A DNA stretch of 64,000 nucleotides from Salinarchaeum sp. IM2453 (GTDB lineage: Archaea > Halobacteriota > Halobacteria > Halobacteriales > Salinarchaeaceae), in contig NZ_CP081183.1 of assembly GCF_019693215.1 (NCBI RefSeq), forward strand, positions 685,226 through 749,225, given 5' to 3'. Below, one piece after another: positions 35,985 to 48,302 of this stretch. A model generated the notes under the pieces. It saw nothing but the letters and a program-made list of their open reading frames with translations, did not search any database and had not been told where the DNA came from. Every line of letters starts with the position of its first letter. The first letter of the stretch is position 1. The translations under genes and the position numbers were made by a program.

Positions 35985-35994
35985 GACATTTGTC
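35985..35994. promoter_or_regulatory. Operator-like core upstream of dtxR
   Basis: GACATTTGTC, the exact reverse complement of the core at 35242-35251, lies 38-47 bases upstream of the DtxR-family gene, overlapping the region expected for its BRE/TATA (AAAAGTTAAG follows). The outer bases do not extend the palindrome here. It is shared with the divergent arginase promoter region. Confidence 0.55.
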
Positions 35995-36122
35995 GGGAAA
36001 GATTTGAAAAAAGGTGGGAATATTGTTATTTCTGGCCTCTCCAGATGAACTCAGACAAGGTGATCGAAATATTACAAACCGAGGAAATCAATAGCGGGGG
36101 AATCATATGAAAAAAAGATAGT

Positions 36123-37022
36123 ATGAGCCAAGTGCAGTTACTCGGAGTGCCAACAGACTATGGAGCAAACCGACGGGGAGTTGATATGGGCCCTTCTGCG
36201 ATTCGGTATGCAGGTATCAAGAAGACACTAAAAGAGGCAGGCATCGCGTGCTCGGACGATGGCGATTTAGGGATATCACATCCGCATCCATCATCGGATC
36301 AACCGCCGGTAGATGATAAGTTGAAGTTTTTTGATCAGATCCGTGATGTCAATATCGCACTTGCTGATCGAGTTGCAACGATCAAGGAGAATGGAAATCG
36401 ACCCATTGCACTTGGCGGCGACCACTCTCTTGCAATTGGATCATTGGCTGGAACAACGCGCAATGATACACTTGGGGTGTTGTGGATAGATGCGCATGGT
36501 GATTTTAACACCCCAGAAACAACGCCCTCTGGAAATGTCCACGGGATGGCACTTGCCGCTGCCCTAGACAAGGGAATGTTTGCAGACATTCCATGGACAA
36601 CGGCTCAGCATTTACACCCAGAAAATATAGCACTGGTTGGGACGCGAAGTCTCGATCAGGGAGAACGGGAGTTATTGAATGAGAGTCCGGTGAGTGTATT
36701 TACAATCTCTGAGATTGACAAACGGGGGATCCACGCAGTCATGGAGGATGCAATAGATATTGTAACAGAGGGAACAGAAGGGATTCATCTCAGTTTGGAC
36801 TTGGACGTACTCGATCCGAATATTGCGCCTGGTGTCGGTACTCCTGAGCGAGGGGGACTAAGCTACCGAGAGGCACACGTAGCGATGGAGATAATCGCAG
36901 ACAATCAATTGCCTCAATCAATGGACATTGTTGAAGTAAACCCGATTCTTGACCAGAAAAATGCAACGGCAGAATTGGCGTGTGAACTGACCGCAAGTGT
37001 ATTTGATAAATCAATTCTCTGA
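36123..37022 (+). CDS. rocF: Arginase
   Basis: A 299-residue ureohydrolase: VPTDYGANRRGVDMGPSAIRYAG at the start, metal ligands in LGGDHS, WIDAHGDFN and SLDLDVLDP, plus the arginase-type substrate loop TPSGNVHGM and EVNP near the end. These favour arginase (arginine to ornithine and urea) over agmatinase, which has a different N-terminus and loop. Two Mn2+ per subunit are expected. It has its own promoter and a 175-base spacer upstream shared with dtxR. Confidence 0.92.
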   Translation: MSQVQLLGVPTDYGANRRGVDMGPSAIRYAGIKKTLKEAGIACSDDGDLGISHPHPSSDQPPVDDKLKFFDQIRDVNIALADRVATIKENGNRPIALGGDHSLAIGSLAGTTRNDTLGVLWIDAHGDFNTPETTPSGNVHGMALAAALDKGMFADIPWTTAQHLHPENIALVGTRSLDQGERELLNESPVSVFTISEIDKRGIHAVMEDAIDIVTEGTEGIHLSLDLDVLDPNIAPGVGTPERGGLSYREAHVAMEIIADNQLPQSMDIVEVNPILDQKNATAELACELTASVFDKSIL

Positions 37023-38030
37023 TCAGTAGGCGTCGTCACTCAAAGTCAAAGTGTTCAGTTGCCTGGTCCATGTCCTTGTCACCGCGGCCACTGAGATTGA
37101 CGATGATCGTATCGTGTTTGTCTGCAATATCACGGGTTAGAGCAATCGCGTGACTGGTCTCGAGTGCTGGAATAATTCCTTCAGATTCGCTCATGAGCTG
37201 GAATCCTTCGAGGGCTTCCTCATCGGTGACGCCAATATAATCACAGCGTCCAGTATCGTGGAACATCGCATGCTCAGGACCGACACCCGGGTAGTCAAGA
37301 CCAGCAGAAACGGAGTGAACTTCAGTATCGTCATCAATGACTCGTGTTTTCATGCCATGTAGTTCTGCCTCTTCACCGTCACTAAGTGGAGCGGCATGTT
37401 TGTTGCTGTCAGGGCCCTTTCCTGCGCCTTCTGCCCCGTAGAATGCAACATCATCATCACGGAAGGCATGGAACAACCCGATCGAATTGGACCCACCGCC
37501 AACACAGGCTACACAGGCATCTGGAAGCTCACCAGTCTTCTCCTGAATTTGTTCTCGGGCTTCTTTTCCAATAACAGACTGGAATTCACGGACCATCCGC
37601 GGGAATGGATCTGGACCAACAACAGAACCAACCAGATAATGAGTGTCCTCAATATTTTCTGCCATATCCTCGAGTGCAACATCAACGGCTTCGGCTAATC
37701 CTGCATCACCACGTGTGACTTCAGTAACTGTTGCACCCATCAGACGCATGCGTCGGACATTCATTTTCTGACGCTCAACATCCTTCTTTCCCATGTAAAT
37801 TTCAGTTGGAATATCAAGCGCTGCTCCGGCCATCGCAGTGGCAACGCCATGCTGTCCAGCGCCGGTTTCAGCAATGAGTCGATCTTTGCCTGCTTTTTTT
37901 GCTAACAGAGCCTGGCCAACAGCGTTATTGATCTTGTGAGCACCGCCATGTAGCAGATCCTCTCGCTTAAGATAGATGTCTGCCCCAAGCTCGTCCGAGA
38001 GGTTATCGGCGTAGTGAACTCACTCCGGGG

Positions 38031-39269
38031 TCAAGCCCCGGGGCTTCCTGCTTCAACGACGCGCTTTGCACTCACAGCCTCTCGTTGAGGCGTGAGCGTA
38101 GGGAGCGCAGTCTCCACAGGCGTGGATTCGGACTGTCCCAGCCCTAACTGCTTGAGTCCTCTGTAGAGAATATTCTTCGCCGCGTTGAGGTCGCGGTCTT
38201 CCGTATGACCGCACGCTGGACACGAGTGTTCCCGCACCCAGAGTGGCTTATCCGTCTCAACACAACACACAGCGCACTCTTTTGTCGTGCCTTCCGGCTT
38301 CACCTTTTGAACGTGTGTGCCGTGTAGCTCAGCCTTATATTCCAGTAGTTCAAGAAACCGCGACCATGCAGCATCTTGCTTGTTCTTGGCGTTCTGGCTG
38401 GTTTCCAGCATTGGTTTCACATCCAAGTCTTCGACGGCCACGACATCGTACTCTGTAACCAACCACGTCGTGAGCTTATGCTGGTAGTCTCGCACCTTCC
38501 GCTTGATTGTTCGTTTCGCTCGGGCCACCTTCCGACGCTGGTTCTCCCAGTTAGCGGAACCGTGTTCTTTTCGGGCGAGTTTCCGCTGTTCGCGGGCGTA
38601 ACGGTCGTACTCATCGGACAGGTCGAGTGTATCAACGGACAGGTTCTCCGAAGTGTGGATGTAGCTGGTGATACCAAGGTCAATGCCCACGCAGTCTTCC
38701 GGTTCAATCTCACTGAGTGGCGGCTTCTCGGGGGTGTCTTCGACAGTGGTGACGAGCGAGACGTACCATTCACCGGTTGTTTCTTTCTTGAGTATGACCT
38801 CATCAATCTCGTCTGCTGGTGGGACGTCGCGGTCTGCTCGAATTTTGAACCAGCCAATTTTTTCGAGTCGAAGTTGTACGAATCGGTCGTCGCCCGTGTT
38901 GTGATCCACGTTGAAGCGACTAGACTGATTGTACGACACCGACCGAAATTCGCCCGCTCCTTGCCAGCGCAACCGCCCAACATCGTAGCCTTCGTTTCGG
39001 CGTTCTTGGAGCGTCTTTAGGTCACTGTGAATCTGACTAATGGTTTGTTGTGCGGCGTGTTGAGAGGGTTCTGCAAAGGTGGGCCACTGGTCTGTCCAGT
39101 TTTTGAGTTTGCTGTGTTGGTCGTAGTCAGATGGCCTGTCGTTGTAGTCTGCGTTGTAGTAGTCTCGGACAGCGTGATTGCGAATCTGCCGGAGGATGTC
39201 GATGTGCCGCCACGCTTCGCTTGCTACGTCATCGGGCAGATACGCACGGAAGCGAAGCGTGTGTTTCAT
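38031..39269 (-). CDS. tnpB: RNA-guided endonuclease TnpB
   Basis: A 412-residue TnpB with an intact RuvC-like triad: Asp197 (VGIDLGITS), Glu280 (VAVEDLDV) and Asp360 (DRDLNAAKNI). A zinc-finger (C332-C335...C350-C353: CAVCC and CPAC) is embedded before the last motif. TnpB proteins cut DNA guided by an omega-RNA from the element's right end and help it persist after excision. The C-terminal tail (LGLGQSESTPVETALP, ending EAGSPGA) is what remains in the miniature element at 47313. The start ATG at 39269 lies 25 bases after the AbrB-like stop. Confidence 0.95.
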   Translation of the reverse strand: MKHTLRFRAYLPDDVASEAWRHIDILRQIRNHAVRDYYNADYNDRPSDYDQHSKLKNWTDQWPTFAEPSQHAAQQTISQIHSDLKTLQERRNEGYDVGRLRWQGAGEFRSVSYNQSSRFNVDHNTGDDRFVQLRLEKIGWFKIRADRDVPPADEIDEVILKKETTGEWYVSLVTTVEDTPEKPPLSEIEPEDCVGIDLGITSYIHTSENLSVDTLDLSDEYDRYAREQRKLARKEHGSANWENQRRKVARAKRTIKRKVRDYQHKLTTWLVTEYDVVAVEDLDVKPMLETSQNAKNKQDAAWSRFLELLEYKAELHGTHVQKVKPEGTTKECAVCCVETDKPLWVREHSCPACGHTEDRDLNAAKNILYRGLKQLGLGQSESTPVETALPTLTPQREAVSAKRVVEAGSPGA

Positions 39270-39291
39270 CGTTGGACGGTCGAGTTTTGGT

Positions 39292-39420
39292 TCAGTCGAG
39301 TTTTTCGACGGTAAGTTTCAGTTGGTCGCCTTCTTCGAGATTAAGCCCGTCTCGGACTTCTTCTGGGATTGTAACGACACCGCGCTGTCGTATCTTCGGG
39401 TAACATTCCATCTGACTCAT
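39292..39420 (-). CDS. AbrB/MazE/SpoVT-like small DNA-binding protein
   Basis: A 42-residue protein, MSQMECYPKIRQRGVVTI then PEEVRDGLNLEEGDQLKLTVEKLD, which matches the swapped-hairpin AbrB/MazE domain (RGVVTIPEEVRDGLNLEEGDQ is the family core, read in two parts). It sits directly upstream of tnpB inside the same element. Such proteins are found with haloarchaeal TnpB genes and may regulate them; there is no toxin beside it. The ATG at 39420 is preceded by a TATA-like ATAATACAGT. Two in-frame ATGs three codons apart are possible. Confidence 0.8.
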   Translation of the reverse strand: MSQMECYPKIRQRGVVTIPEEVRDGLNLEEGDQLKLTVEKLD

Positions 39421-39760
39421 ACTGTATTATACTTTTTGATTCAGTATAAAGCTGTCGGCTTCAACCCCGGGGCAGTCGCCTTGTACCGCCTGTACAATGA
39501 CGTCGGCCGTCCAGCAAAGTCTTTAAGAGTTTCTCGAAACTCAGACTGAAATTCATCAGATAAGCCAACTGTCTCAAACGTTTCAGCAATTTTCGCAAGT
39601 GGTTCCTGAAGCATTTCGGGGACGTGACGGCCACCGTATGAACCAAAGGTGCCCTGATCAGCGTTTTGACTCATTATATTCAAGGTAGACAGGATGTACA
39701 ATAAAAAATCCCCGATATAGCGTTTTCAAACAGAGAATTTAGAAACGCAGACAAAGTTGG

Positions 39761-42223
39761 TTACTCTGTTGAGCAACTATCCGAACAGAGAGTTCCAATA
39801 GCAGCAACGGAGTCTCCGGATTCAAGTTCCATCACAATCACTCCTTTCGTATTTCGCCCAACACGAGAGATGTCAGCAGCTCTCGTCCGCATAATCTGAC
39901 CGGAAGCACTGTAAACAAACAGATGATCATCGTCTTCAACAGGACGAACGGCTGCAACGGGACCGTTTCGCCCAGAGGTTTTGATATCAACGACACCCTT
40001 GCCGTACCGGGACTGAGGCCGATACTCAGAGAGAGGGGTCCGTTTCCCGTATCCATTTTCGGTAACAGTCAGAAGTGTTGTTGAGTCGGGATCAGAGATT
40101 GAGCTAACACAAACAGCGGTATCAGCCTCTCCAAGATTGATCCCTTTGACACCACGTGCAGATCGACCCATAGATCGGACATCAGATTCAGAGAAGCGAA
40201 TCGCCATTCCATTTCGGGAGCTGATCAGAAGATCATCGTCTCCGTCTGTTGTGGTGACATCTTGGAGTACATCTTCGTTTTCAATGTCAGCAGCTATAAT
40301 GCCGGTTGAGAGGATATTCTCGTATTCATCAACATGTGTGCGCTTGATATACCCCTGTTTAGTAATAGTGACAAGATACTCGTCGTCGACATCAGAGGCA
40401 TTAACGACCGCAACAGGTGACTCGTCTTCGTCCAAGTTGAGAACATTTACTGCAGCAGTTCCTCGGGCTGTACGGCCCATTTCAGGGACCTCATACCCTT
40501 TTGTAGAATAAACGGTCCCCTTGTCAGTAAACCATAGTAATCGGTCATGCGTGCTAGCACAGAGAACGCGGGCAACACGATCGTCTTCTTTGACATCAGC
40601 ACCGATGATTCCTTTTCCACCACGGCGCTGATCATCAAACTGGTCAACAGACATCCGTTTGACATATCCAGATTCAGTTAACACAATAACGGACTGCTCT
40701 TCGGGAATAAGGTCTTCATGTGTTACGTCTCGGTGGTCATCAATAATATTTGTCCGTCGTTCATCACCGTACTCAGATTTTGTTTCACGGAGTTCCTGTT
40801 TGACGACGGCGTTGAGTTCTGTTTCATCCTCAAGGATTGCGCTAAGCCGCTTGATGTCTTGCTGAACGCTTTCATACTCATCACGGATTTCGTCTGCTTC
40901 CATCGATGTCAGACTACCAAGCTGCATCCGGACAATGTGATCAGCCTGATCAGTAGAGAAATCAAAGGTTTCCCGCAGTGCATCTTTTGCATCTGATCGG
41001 TCCTCAGCTGATCGAATCAACTCGACAATATCATCCGCATTCTGGACAGCCTGAAGGCGACCTTCAAGGATATGGGAACGGTGGGTAGCTTCATCAAGTT
41101 CATATTCACTCCGACGCCGGACGACTTCTTTACGATGAGCGATGTACTCTTCGAGCGCCTCCTTCAGCGACAGGACCTGTGGTTGACCGTCAACGAGAGC
41201 AAGGAGAATAACGCCGAACGTGGATTCAAGATGGTTATCAAGCAGTTGGTTTTCGACAATATCGACGTTGGCACCACGCTTGCACTCGACGACAATCCGA
41301 ACACCGTCTCGGTCAGATTCGTCTCGAAGGTCAGAGATTCCTTCAATATCACCAGATTTGATATCATCTGCAATGCGCTCAACAAGACGAGCTTTGTTTT
41401 TCTGGTATGGAATCTCCGTGATAATGATTTTATCACTACCGCGATCAGATCGCTCAATCTCATAATCTGCTCTAACACGGAGACGACCACGGCCTTCAGC
41501 GTATGCCTTGTGGATACTATCTCGACCAACAATAGTCGCTCCTGTGGGGAAGTCAGGCCCCTTGACGTATTCCATCAGATCAGGCACAGAAGCCTCAGGA
41601 TTATCAATTAGATGAATTGTAGCATCAATTATTTCGCCGAGATTGTGTGGAGGGATTTTGGTTGACATGCCAACCGCAATCCCTGATGCACCGTTAACAA
41701 GCAAATTCGGAAACGCAGCCGGTAGGACATCGGGTTCAGTGAGCCGATCATCATAGTTAGATGAAAAGTCAACGGTGTCTTTATCGATGTCGTCAAGCAT
41801 CTCCTCAGCAATCGAAGCCATGCGAGCTTCGGTATATCGCATTGCGGCTGCCGGATCATCATCCATTGATCCAAAGTTACCCTGGCCATCAACGAGCGGA
41901 TATCGCATCGCAAAGTCCTGGGCCATTCGAACAAGGGTGTCATAAATCGACGAGTCGCCGTGTGGGTGGTAATTACCCATCGTTTCGCCAACAATTGAGG
42001 AGGACTTCCGATGTCCTGATGTTGATTTGACACCCATTTCATGCATCGCATATAGGATGCGTCGATGGACAGGTTTGAGACCATCGCGGACATCTGGAAG
42101 TGCACGACCAGCAATAACACTCATCGCATAGTCGATATAGCTTTGCTCCATCTCCTCTTCGATCCGGACAGCTTCAATATCGGCAGCTTCGATGTCAGGT
42201 TGATCTGAAATTTCTGAACTCAT
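39761..42223 (-). CDS. gyrA: DNA gyrase subunit A
   Basis: An 820-residue GyrA: the breakage-reunion domain starts with [36 protein letters not shown], the catalytic tyrosine is in [11 protein letters not shown], and [12 protein letters not shown] is the quinolone-region context. The C-terminal beta-pinwheel blades have repeated GxxxRGxRG/VGR-type segments ([29 protein letters not shown]). Gyrase introduces negative supercoils. The start at 42223 lies two bases downstream of the gyrB stop, so the pair is an operon. An earlier in-frame ATG at 42241 lies inside gyrB and is not preferred. Confidence 0.97.
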   Translation of the reverse strand: MSSEISDQPDIEAADIEAVRIEEEMEQSYIDYAMSVIAGRALPDVRDGLKPVHRRILYAMHEMGVKSTSGHRKSSSIVGETMGNYHPHGDSSIYDTLVRMAQDFAMRYPLVDGQGNFGSMDDDPAAAMRYTEARMASIAEEMLDDIDKDTVDFSSNYDDRLTEPDVLPAAFPNLLVNGASGIAVGMSTKIPPHNLGEIIDATIHLIDNPEASVPDLMEYVKGPDFPTGATIVGRDSIHKAYAEGRGRLRVRADYEIERSDRGSDKIIITEIPYQKNKARLVERIADDIKSGDIEGISDLRDESDRDGVRIVVECKRGANVDIVENQLLDNHLESTFGVILLALVDGQPQVLSLKEALEEYIAHRKEVVRRRSEYELDEATHRSHILEGRLQAVQNADDIVELIRSAEDRSDAKDALRETFDFSTDQADHIVRMQLGSLTSMEADEIRDEYESVQQDIKRLSAILEDETELNAVVKQELRETKSEYGDERRTNIIDDHRDVTHEDLIPEEQSVIVLTESGYVKRMSVDQFDDQRRGGKGIIGADVKEDDRVARVLCASTHDRLLWFTDKGTVYSTKGYEVPEMGRTARGTAAVNVLNLDEDESPVAVVNASDVDDEYLVTITKQGYIKRTHVDEYENILSTGIIAADIENEDVLQDVTTTDGDDDLLISSRNGMAIRFSESDVRSMGRSARGVKGINLGEADTAVCVSSISDPDSTTLLTVTENGYGKRTPLSEYRPQSRYGKGVVDIKTSGRNGPVAAVRPVEDDDHLFVYSASGQIMRTRAADISRVGRNTKGVIVMELESGDSVAAIGTLCSDSCSTE

Positions 42224-42225
42224 AG

Positions 42226-45489
<3,264 letters not shown>

Positions 45490-45510
45490 CTATAAGCGTT
45501 CATATGTGCC

Positions 45511-45528
45511 CGCGTGCGCGTGCGCGTG
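45511..45528. promoter_or_regulatory. Alternating (CG/TG) tract upstream of gyrB
   Basis: Eighteen bases of strict purine-pyrimidine alternation, CGCGTGCGCGTGCGCGTG, lie 52-69 bases before the gyrB start, immediately ahead of the likely promoter (CTTATAGG, 45490s). Such tracts adopt Z-DNA under negative supercoiling. It is one of few G+C-rich runs in the spacer. Confidence 0.4.
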
Positions 45529-45639
45529 GAGCGGTGCTCAAACGACTAAGTCGCTCAAAAACACAGTTCAGAGATCAATCCGGTAATCGCTACCTCGACC
45601 GTTGATACAAGCAAAGAAAGGACAATTGAGTTAACCTAC

Positions 45640-45888
45640 TCACCGACGATCACGGTATGTATAGAGATTATCCGTAAGGCGCTCTCGAAGGTCCTTGTCA
45701 GATTCGTCTTCCTCGTCATTTTCGTTTTCAACGGCCATCTTCGAAGCCGTTGACTCACCGTAGTCAAACTGAACCTCTCCTTTTCGGGAACTCACCCTGC
45801 GATATCGGAAGATAACTGCAAGGGTGATAACAGCCAACACAGCCGCAACTCCGAGAGAAGCGATCCACACAGTGTCAATCACCAGCAT
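45640..45888 (-). CDS. Small single-pass membrane protein
   Basis: An 82-residue protein: one N-terminal membrane helix (VWIASLGVAAVLAVITLAVIF), a basic stop-transfer (RYRRVSSRK), and an acidic cytoplasmic tail (NENDEEDESDKDLRERLTDN). I recognise no family and know no function. It is co-directional with gyrB and lies upstream of it; the 180-base spacer between argues for its own transcript. Confidence 0.55.
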   Translation of the reverse strand: MLVIDTVWIASLGVAAVLAVITLAVIFRYRRVSSRKGEVQFDYGESTASKMAVENENDEEDESDKDLRERLTDNLYTYRDRR

Positions 45889-46050
45889 GTATCTCCTTAG
45901 GCGCTAGCCGATCCCTTTAAATTATCGGATTGCGTTCGAGAGACGCTGGTTGAGAAAAGCGAGACCGAAGAGCAGTGTGATCAAGAAACATACCAAGCAG
46001 GAGGTGCTTTCGAAATTCTTTTTACTACGATTACTTGATTGATTGATAGA

Positions 46051-46124
46051 GCCGCCTTAGCTCAGACTGGGAGAGCACGCGACTGAAGATCGCGCTGTCC
46101 CCGGTTCAAATCCGGGAGGCGGCA
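46051..46124 (+). tRNA. tRNA-Phe (anticodon GAA)
   Basis: Acceptor GCCGCCT/AGGCGGC with discriminator A, D arm GCTC...GAGC, anticodon stem CGCGA/TCGCG around CTGAAGA giving anticodon GAA, and T arm CCCGG/CCGGG around TTCAAAT. No intron, no encoded CCA. TTTTTACTACG about 30 bases upstream is a candidate promoter. Confidence 0.97.
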
Positions 46125-46271
46125 TTCCGTTTTATTCGATAAGTGCAGTATAAAATGTACCCTGCCACGGTCAATATCGCGTAGTTTCGTCTCAGGTCGT
46201 GTTCTTTCGGAGAAAGAAGATATTCCATACGGCTAAATATTTAATATTTTGACAGTACATGGGTCAACAAA

Positions 46272-46730
46272 ATGCCAATCAGTGAAATTCTTCGGCGACT
46301 GCCGTGGCAGGCACTGTTTCAGATAACATACCTATTCCGCCGGTATGTATTTGCAAGGCAACCTGAGAGAGTCAATCATATGATCGTTGAGAATAAATCA
46401 CCTGATCAGTTACAGCGACTTTTTCTCAAACAAGGTCTGATGAAAGGCGACTATGCCTCATACTATTACTATGGAGAAAATCTGAATATGGTTAGAGGAC
46501 TCTTTAAGCGAGACAGGTACGAATGGTATCAGTATCACGTGCGAGGCTTTGAGAGAGACTCAGGTACGTTGTTACGGCCACACACTGAGCTGTACTGGCG
46601 AATGTATCCACGGAAACATATGCAGTTTGTAAATCTCGATGTCGATGAGGGGATCGAGATCACAAAGTCAATTCTTGATGCGGAAAACGTCGATTATACA
46701 ATTATCGAGGTAGATGAAAACAAGACGTGA
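46272..46730 (+). CDS. Orphan protein, unknown function
   Basis: A 152-residue protein that is basic and aromatic-rich at the N-terminus (ILRRLPWQALFQITYLFRRYVFARQPERVNHM; GDYASYYYYGENLNM; RYEWYQYHVRGF), in contrast to the acidic halophilic norm, and acidic only at the end (NLDVDEGIEITKSIL, EVDENKT). The pattern suggests membrane-surface or nucleic-acid contact, but no family was recognised. ATG at 46272 follows ATTTAATATTTT, a likely TATA. The next gene downstream is the chemotaxis-transducer pseudogene, convergent with it. Confidence 0.6.
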   Translation: MPISEILRRLPWQALFQITYLFRRYVFARQPERVNHMIVENKSPDQLQRLFLKQGLMKGDYASYYYYGENLNMVRGLFKRDRYEWYQYHVRGFERDSGTLLRPHTELYWRMYPRKHMQFVNLDVDEGIEITKSILDAENVDYTIIEVDENKT

Positions 46731-46769
46731 ACGACCAATATCAAACTACGTGCTGTATGTGAGAGCGGA

Positions 46770-48072
46770 TTATTCGTTGCGGTTGTTAGAGCCAGCAGGA
46801 CTATTATCAGAACGGACACTAAATTGGGCAAGTTTAGTGCTAAGTTCTTGCGAACGTTCAGAGAGAGACTGAGCACCCTGTGAGATTTGAGAAACTGATG
46901 CAGTTTGTTCCTCTGCGGCTGCAGCAACACTTTCAGCCTCAGCATTTGTTTCTTCACTGCTCTCAGTCGCCTCATCGAGCATGTTCACTACCTGCTGACT
47001 TGATGTAGCTTGTTCATCAGTGGCATCGTCAATTGCCTGAATGCCATCATCAACGTCAAGGATGCCGTCTGCAACCTCGTTGATTGCGTCAAGTCCTTCT
47101 TCAACATTTTCAACGCCGGTAGCGACATCCTGTCGCATAGCTCGAATTTCATCCACTGCTTCAGCAGTAGAAGCTTGAACGCCAGTGATAAGTTCATCAA
47201 CCTCGTTGGTGGCTTCGGCGGTCTCTTCTGCAAGGCTCTTGATTTCATCGGCAACGACAGCAAAACCCTCACTGTCGCCGCTGGTACGAGCAGCCTCAAT
47301 AGATGCATTTAACTTTTGCAGGCTACGTTCCCGTCCTCAAGGATCGATCAACGGGAGCGAGTAGGGCGGGGATACAGCCGTCACTTAGCCACAGCAAAAA
47401 CGTTCAAGTCAATTGCTGACGAACGCTGAATTGTGACGGAATTTACTCATGAGGCTGGCTTAGAGTGGGATCATAACCACGGTCAGACTCCATCTCACCG
47501 TCACCAGCAAGTAGGGTTGGGACAATCCGAATCAACGTCTGCGGAGACTGGCACCGCTGTGAGCCTGTCCCAGCGCAGGACAGGGCTTGCAAGTGCCGTC
47601 GTGGAACCAGAAACTCCTGTCCAAAAGGCAGGAAGCCCCGCACTCAACGAAGGAAGGGCACAGCCCGATCGGAGGAGAGCGGGGTAAGTTCACCGCGAGC
47701 ATATTTGTTTGTTCGGCAATATCATCGATGATGTCGACAATTTCTCCAATTTCGCTGATTTCGCCGTCAAGTTTCTCAACACGGGCAGTGATATCCTCTG
47801 CACGTTGGTCAAACTGCTCCATTTCATCTAATGCGTCAGTAGCAACGTCACTTGCATCATCAGCACGACTGGCAACGCGGTCAGAAACCGAGGCTACTTC
47901 ATCAGACGTTGAAGCAATCTCTTCAATAGTGGCAGAAAGATCATTCATTTCCTTTAAAACCTCTCGGAACCGCTCGGTCTGTCGTTCAGTTGCAGCAGAA
48001 ATCTCTTCAGCTGATCGGCTTACCTCATCACTCGCTTGATCTACTTCCTCAACGCCGATGGAAACATCCTCA
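46770..48072 (-). pseudogene. Methyl-accepting transducer, truncated and interrupted
   Basis: Only the cytoplasmic signalling half remains. Its N-terminal end (sensor, membrane helices, HAMP) is gone: the frame begins at EDVSIGVEEVDQASDEV, where a transposon-end remnant cuts in at 48064-48099. The hairpin tip is then split at IVDIIDDIAEQTNMLA / LNASIEAARTSGDSEGFAVVADEIKSLAEETAEATNEV by a 381-bp miniature element (47313-47693). Without the insert, codons A (GCG) and L (TTA) would join in frame. The C-terminal helix to SNNRNE at 46770 is intact. Two separate damages make it non-functional. Confidence 0.88.
47313..47693 (+). mobile_element. 381-bp miniature TnpB derivative in the transducer gene
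   Basis: Its left border follows TTAA and opens CTTTTGCAGGCTACG; its right border ends GGGGTAAGTTCAC before the transducer's CGCGAGCAT, both defined by restoring the transducer frame. It contains an 84-codon frame (47433-47687) whose second half, VGLGQSESTSAETG... and AGSPALNEGRAQPDRR, matches the tail of TnpB. So it is an internal-deletion derivative of a TnpB element, movable only in trans. The 5' half closely matches 12654-12839. Confidence 0.85.
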
Positions 48073-48099
48073 GGTCAAGCCCCGTGGCATCCGCCTCGG
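48064..48099 (-). repeat. Solo TnpB-element right end cutting the transducer 5' side
   Basis: ACATCCTCAGG then TCAAGCCCCGTGGC, sharing the ACATCCTC lead with the copy at 1371 and the loop TCAAG with the copies at 372 and 20038. It marks where the transducer's N-terminal half is lost. Confidence 0.6.
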
Positions 48100-48302
48100 T
48101 TATTCTATGAAATAGTCTCGGAGCAATTCCCGAAAGCACTCAGCCCGCGCTTCTGCTAGCTCCTCCAAGATTGATCTCTAAAAGGCGGACTCTGGTACTG
48201 GAAAACTTTCATACCAATCCAAAGGCCGATATATAGCCATTTCCTACAATCAGACAACAACCAGATGGTTACTCAGATGATGCAGCCACGGAGGCAAGAA
48301 GA

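Larger units (their letters stand above)
38014..39491 (-). mobile_element. Complete IS1341-type element (AbrB-like gene + tnpB) in trpB
   Basis: The borders are set by rejoining trpB exactly: the minus strand leaves trpB after TTGTAC, the element opens AGGCGGTACAAGGCG, and it closes with a GC-rich hairpin and GAGTTCAC before trpB resumes at TACGCCGAT. There is no target duplication, as expected for the IS200/IS605 group. It carries a 42-codon AbrB-like gene and tnpB, but no tnpA, so movement would need a TnpA from elsewhere. The right-end hairpin overlaps the tnpB stop codon. Confidence 0.9.
37036..39674 (-). pseudogene. trpB: Tryptophan synthase beta chain, split by a TnpB element
   Basis: The gene is in two parts on the minus strand: codons 1-61 (39674-39492, MSQNADQGTFGSYGG to RPTSLY) and the remaining 325 codons (38013-37036, beginning [19 protein letters not shown]). 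Between them lies a 1478-bp transposon (38014-39491). Removing it gives one uninterrupted 386-codon frame, with the PLP lysine in GAHKINN and the glycine loop GGGSNSIG preserved. No other damage is visible, so the insertion is recent or reversible. No trpA or trpC is next to it (arginase and gyrA are the neighbours), so this trpB is an orphan and might be functionally backed up elsewhere. Confidence 0.93.

Noticed and set aside
48110-48190. Short coding-like stretch (LEELAEARAECFRELLRDYFIE) on the minus strand
   Set aside because: It has about 23 codons, an in-frame stop just before it, no start and no family match. It may be debris of a lost gene, but the evidence is too thin to name it.
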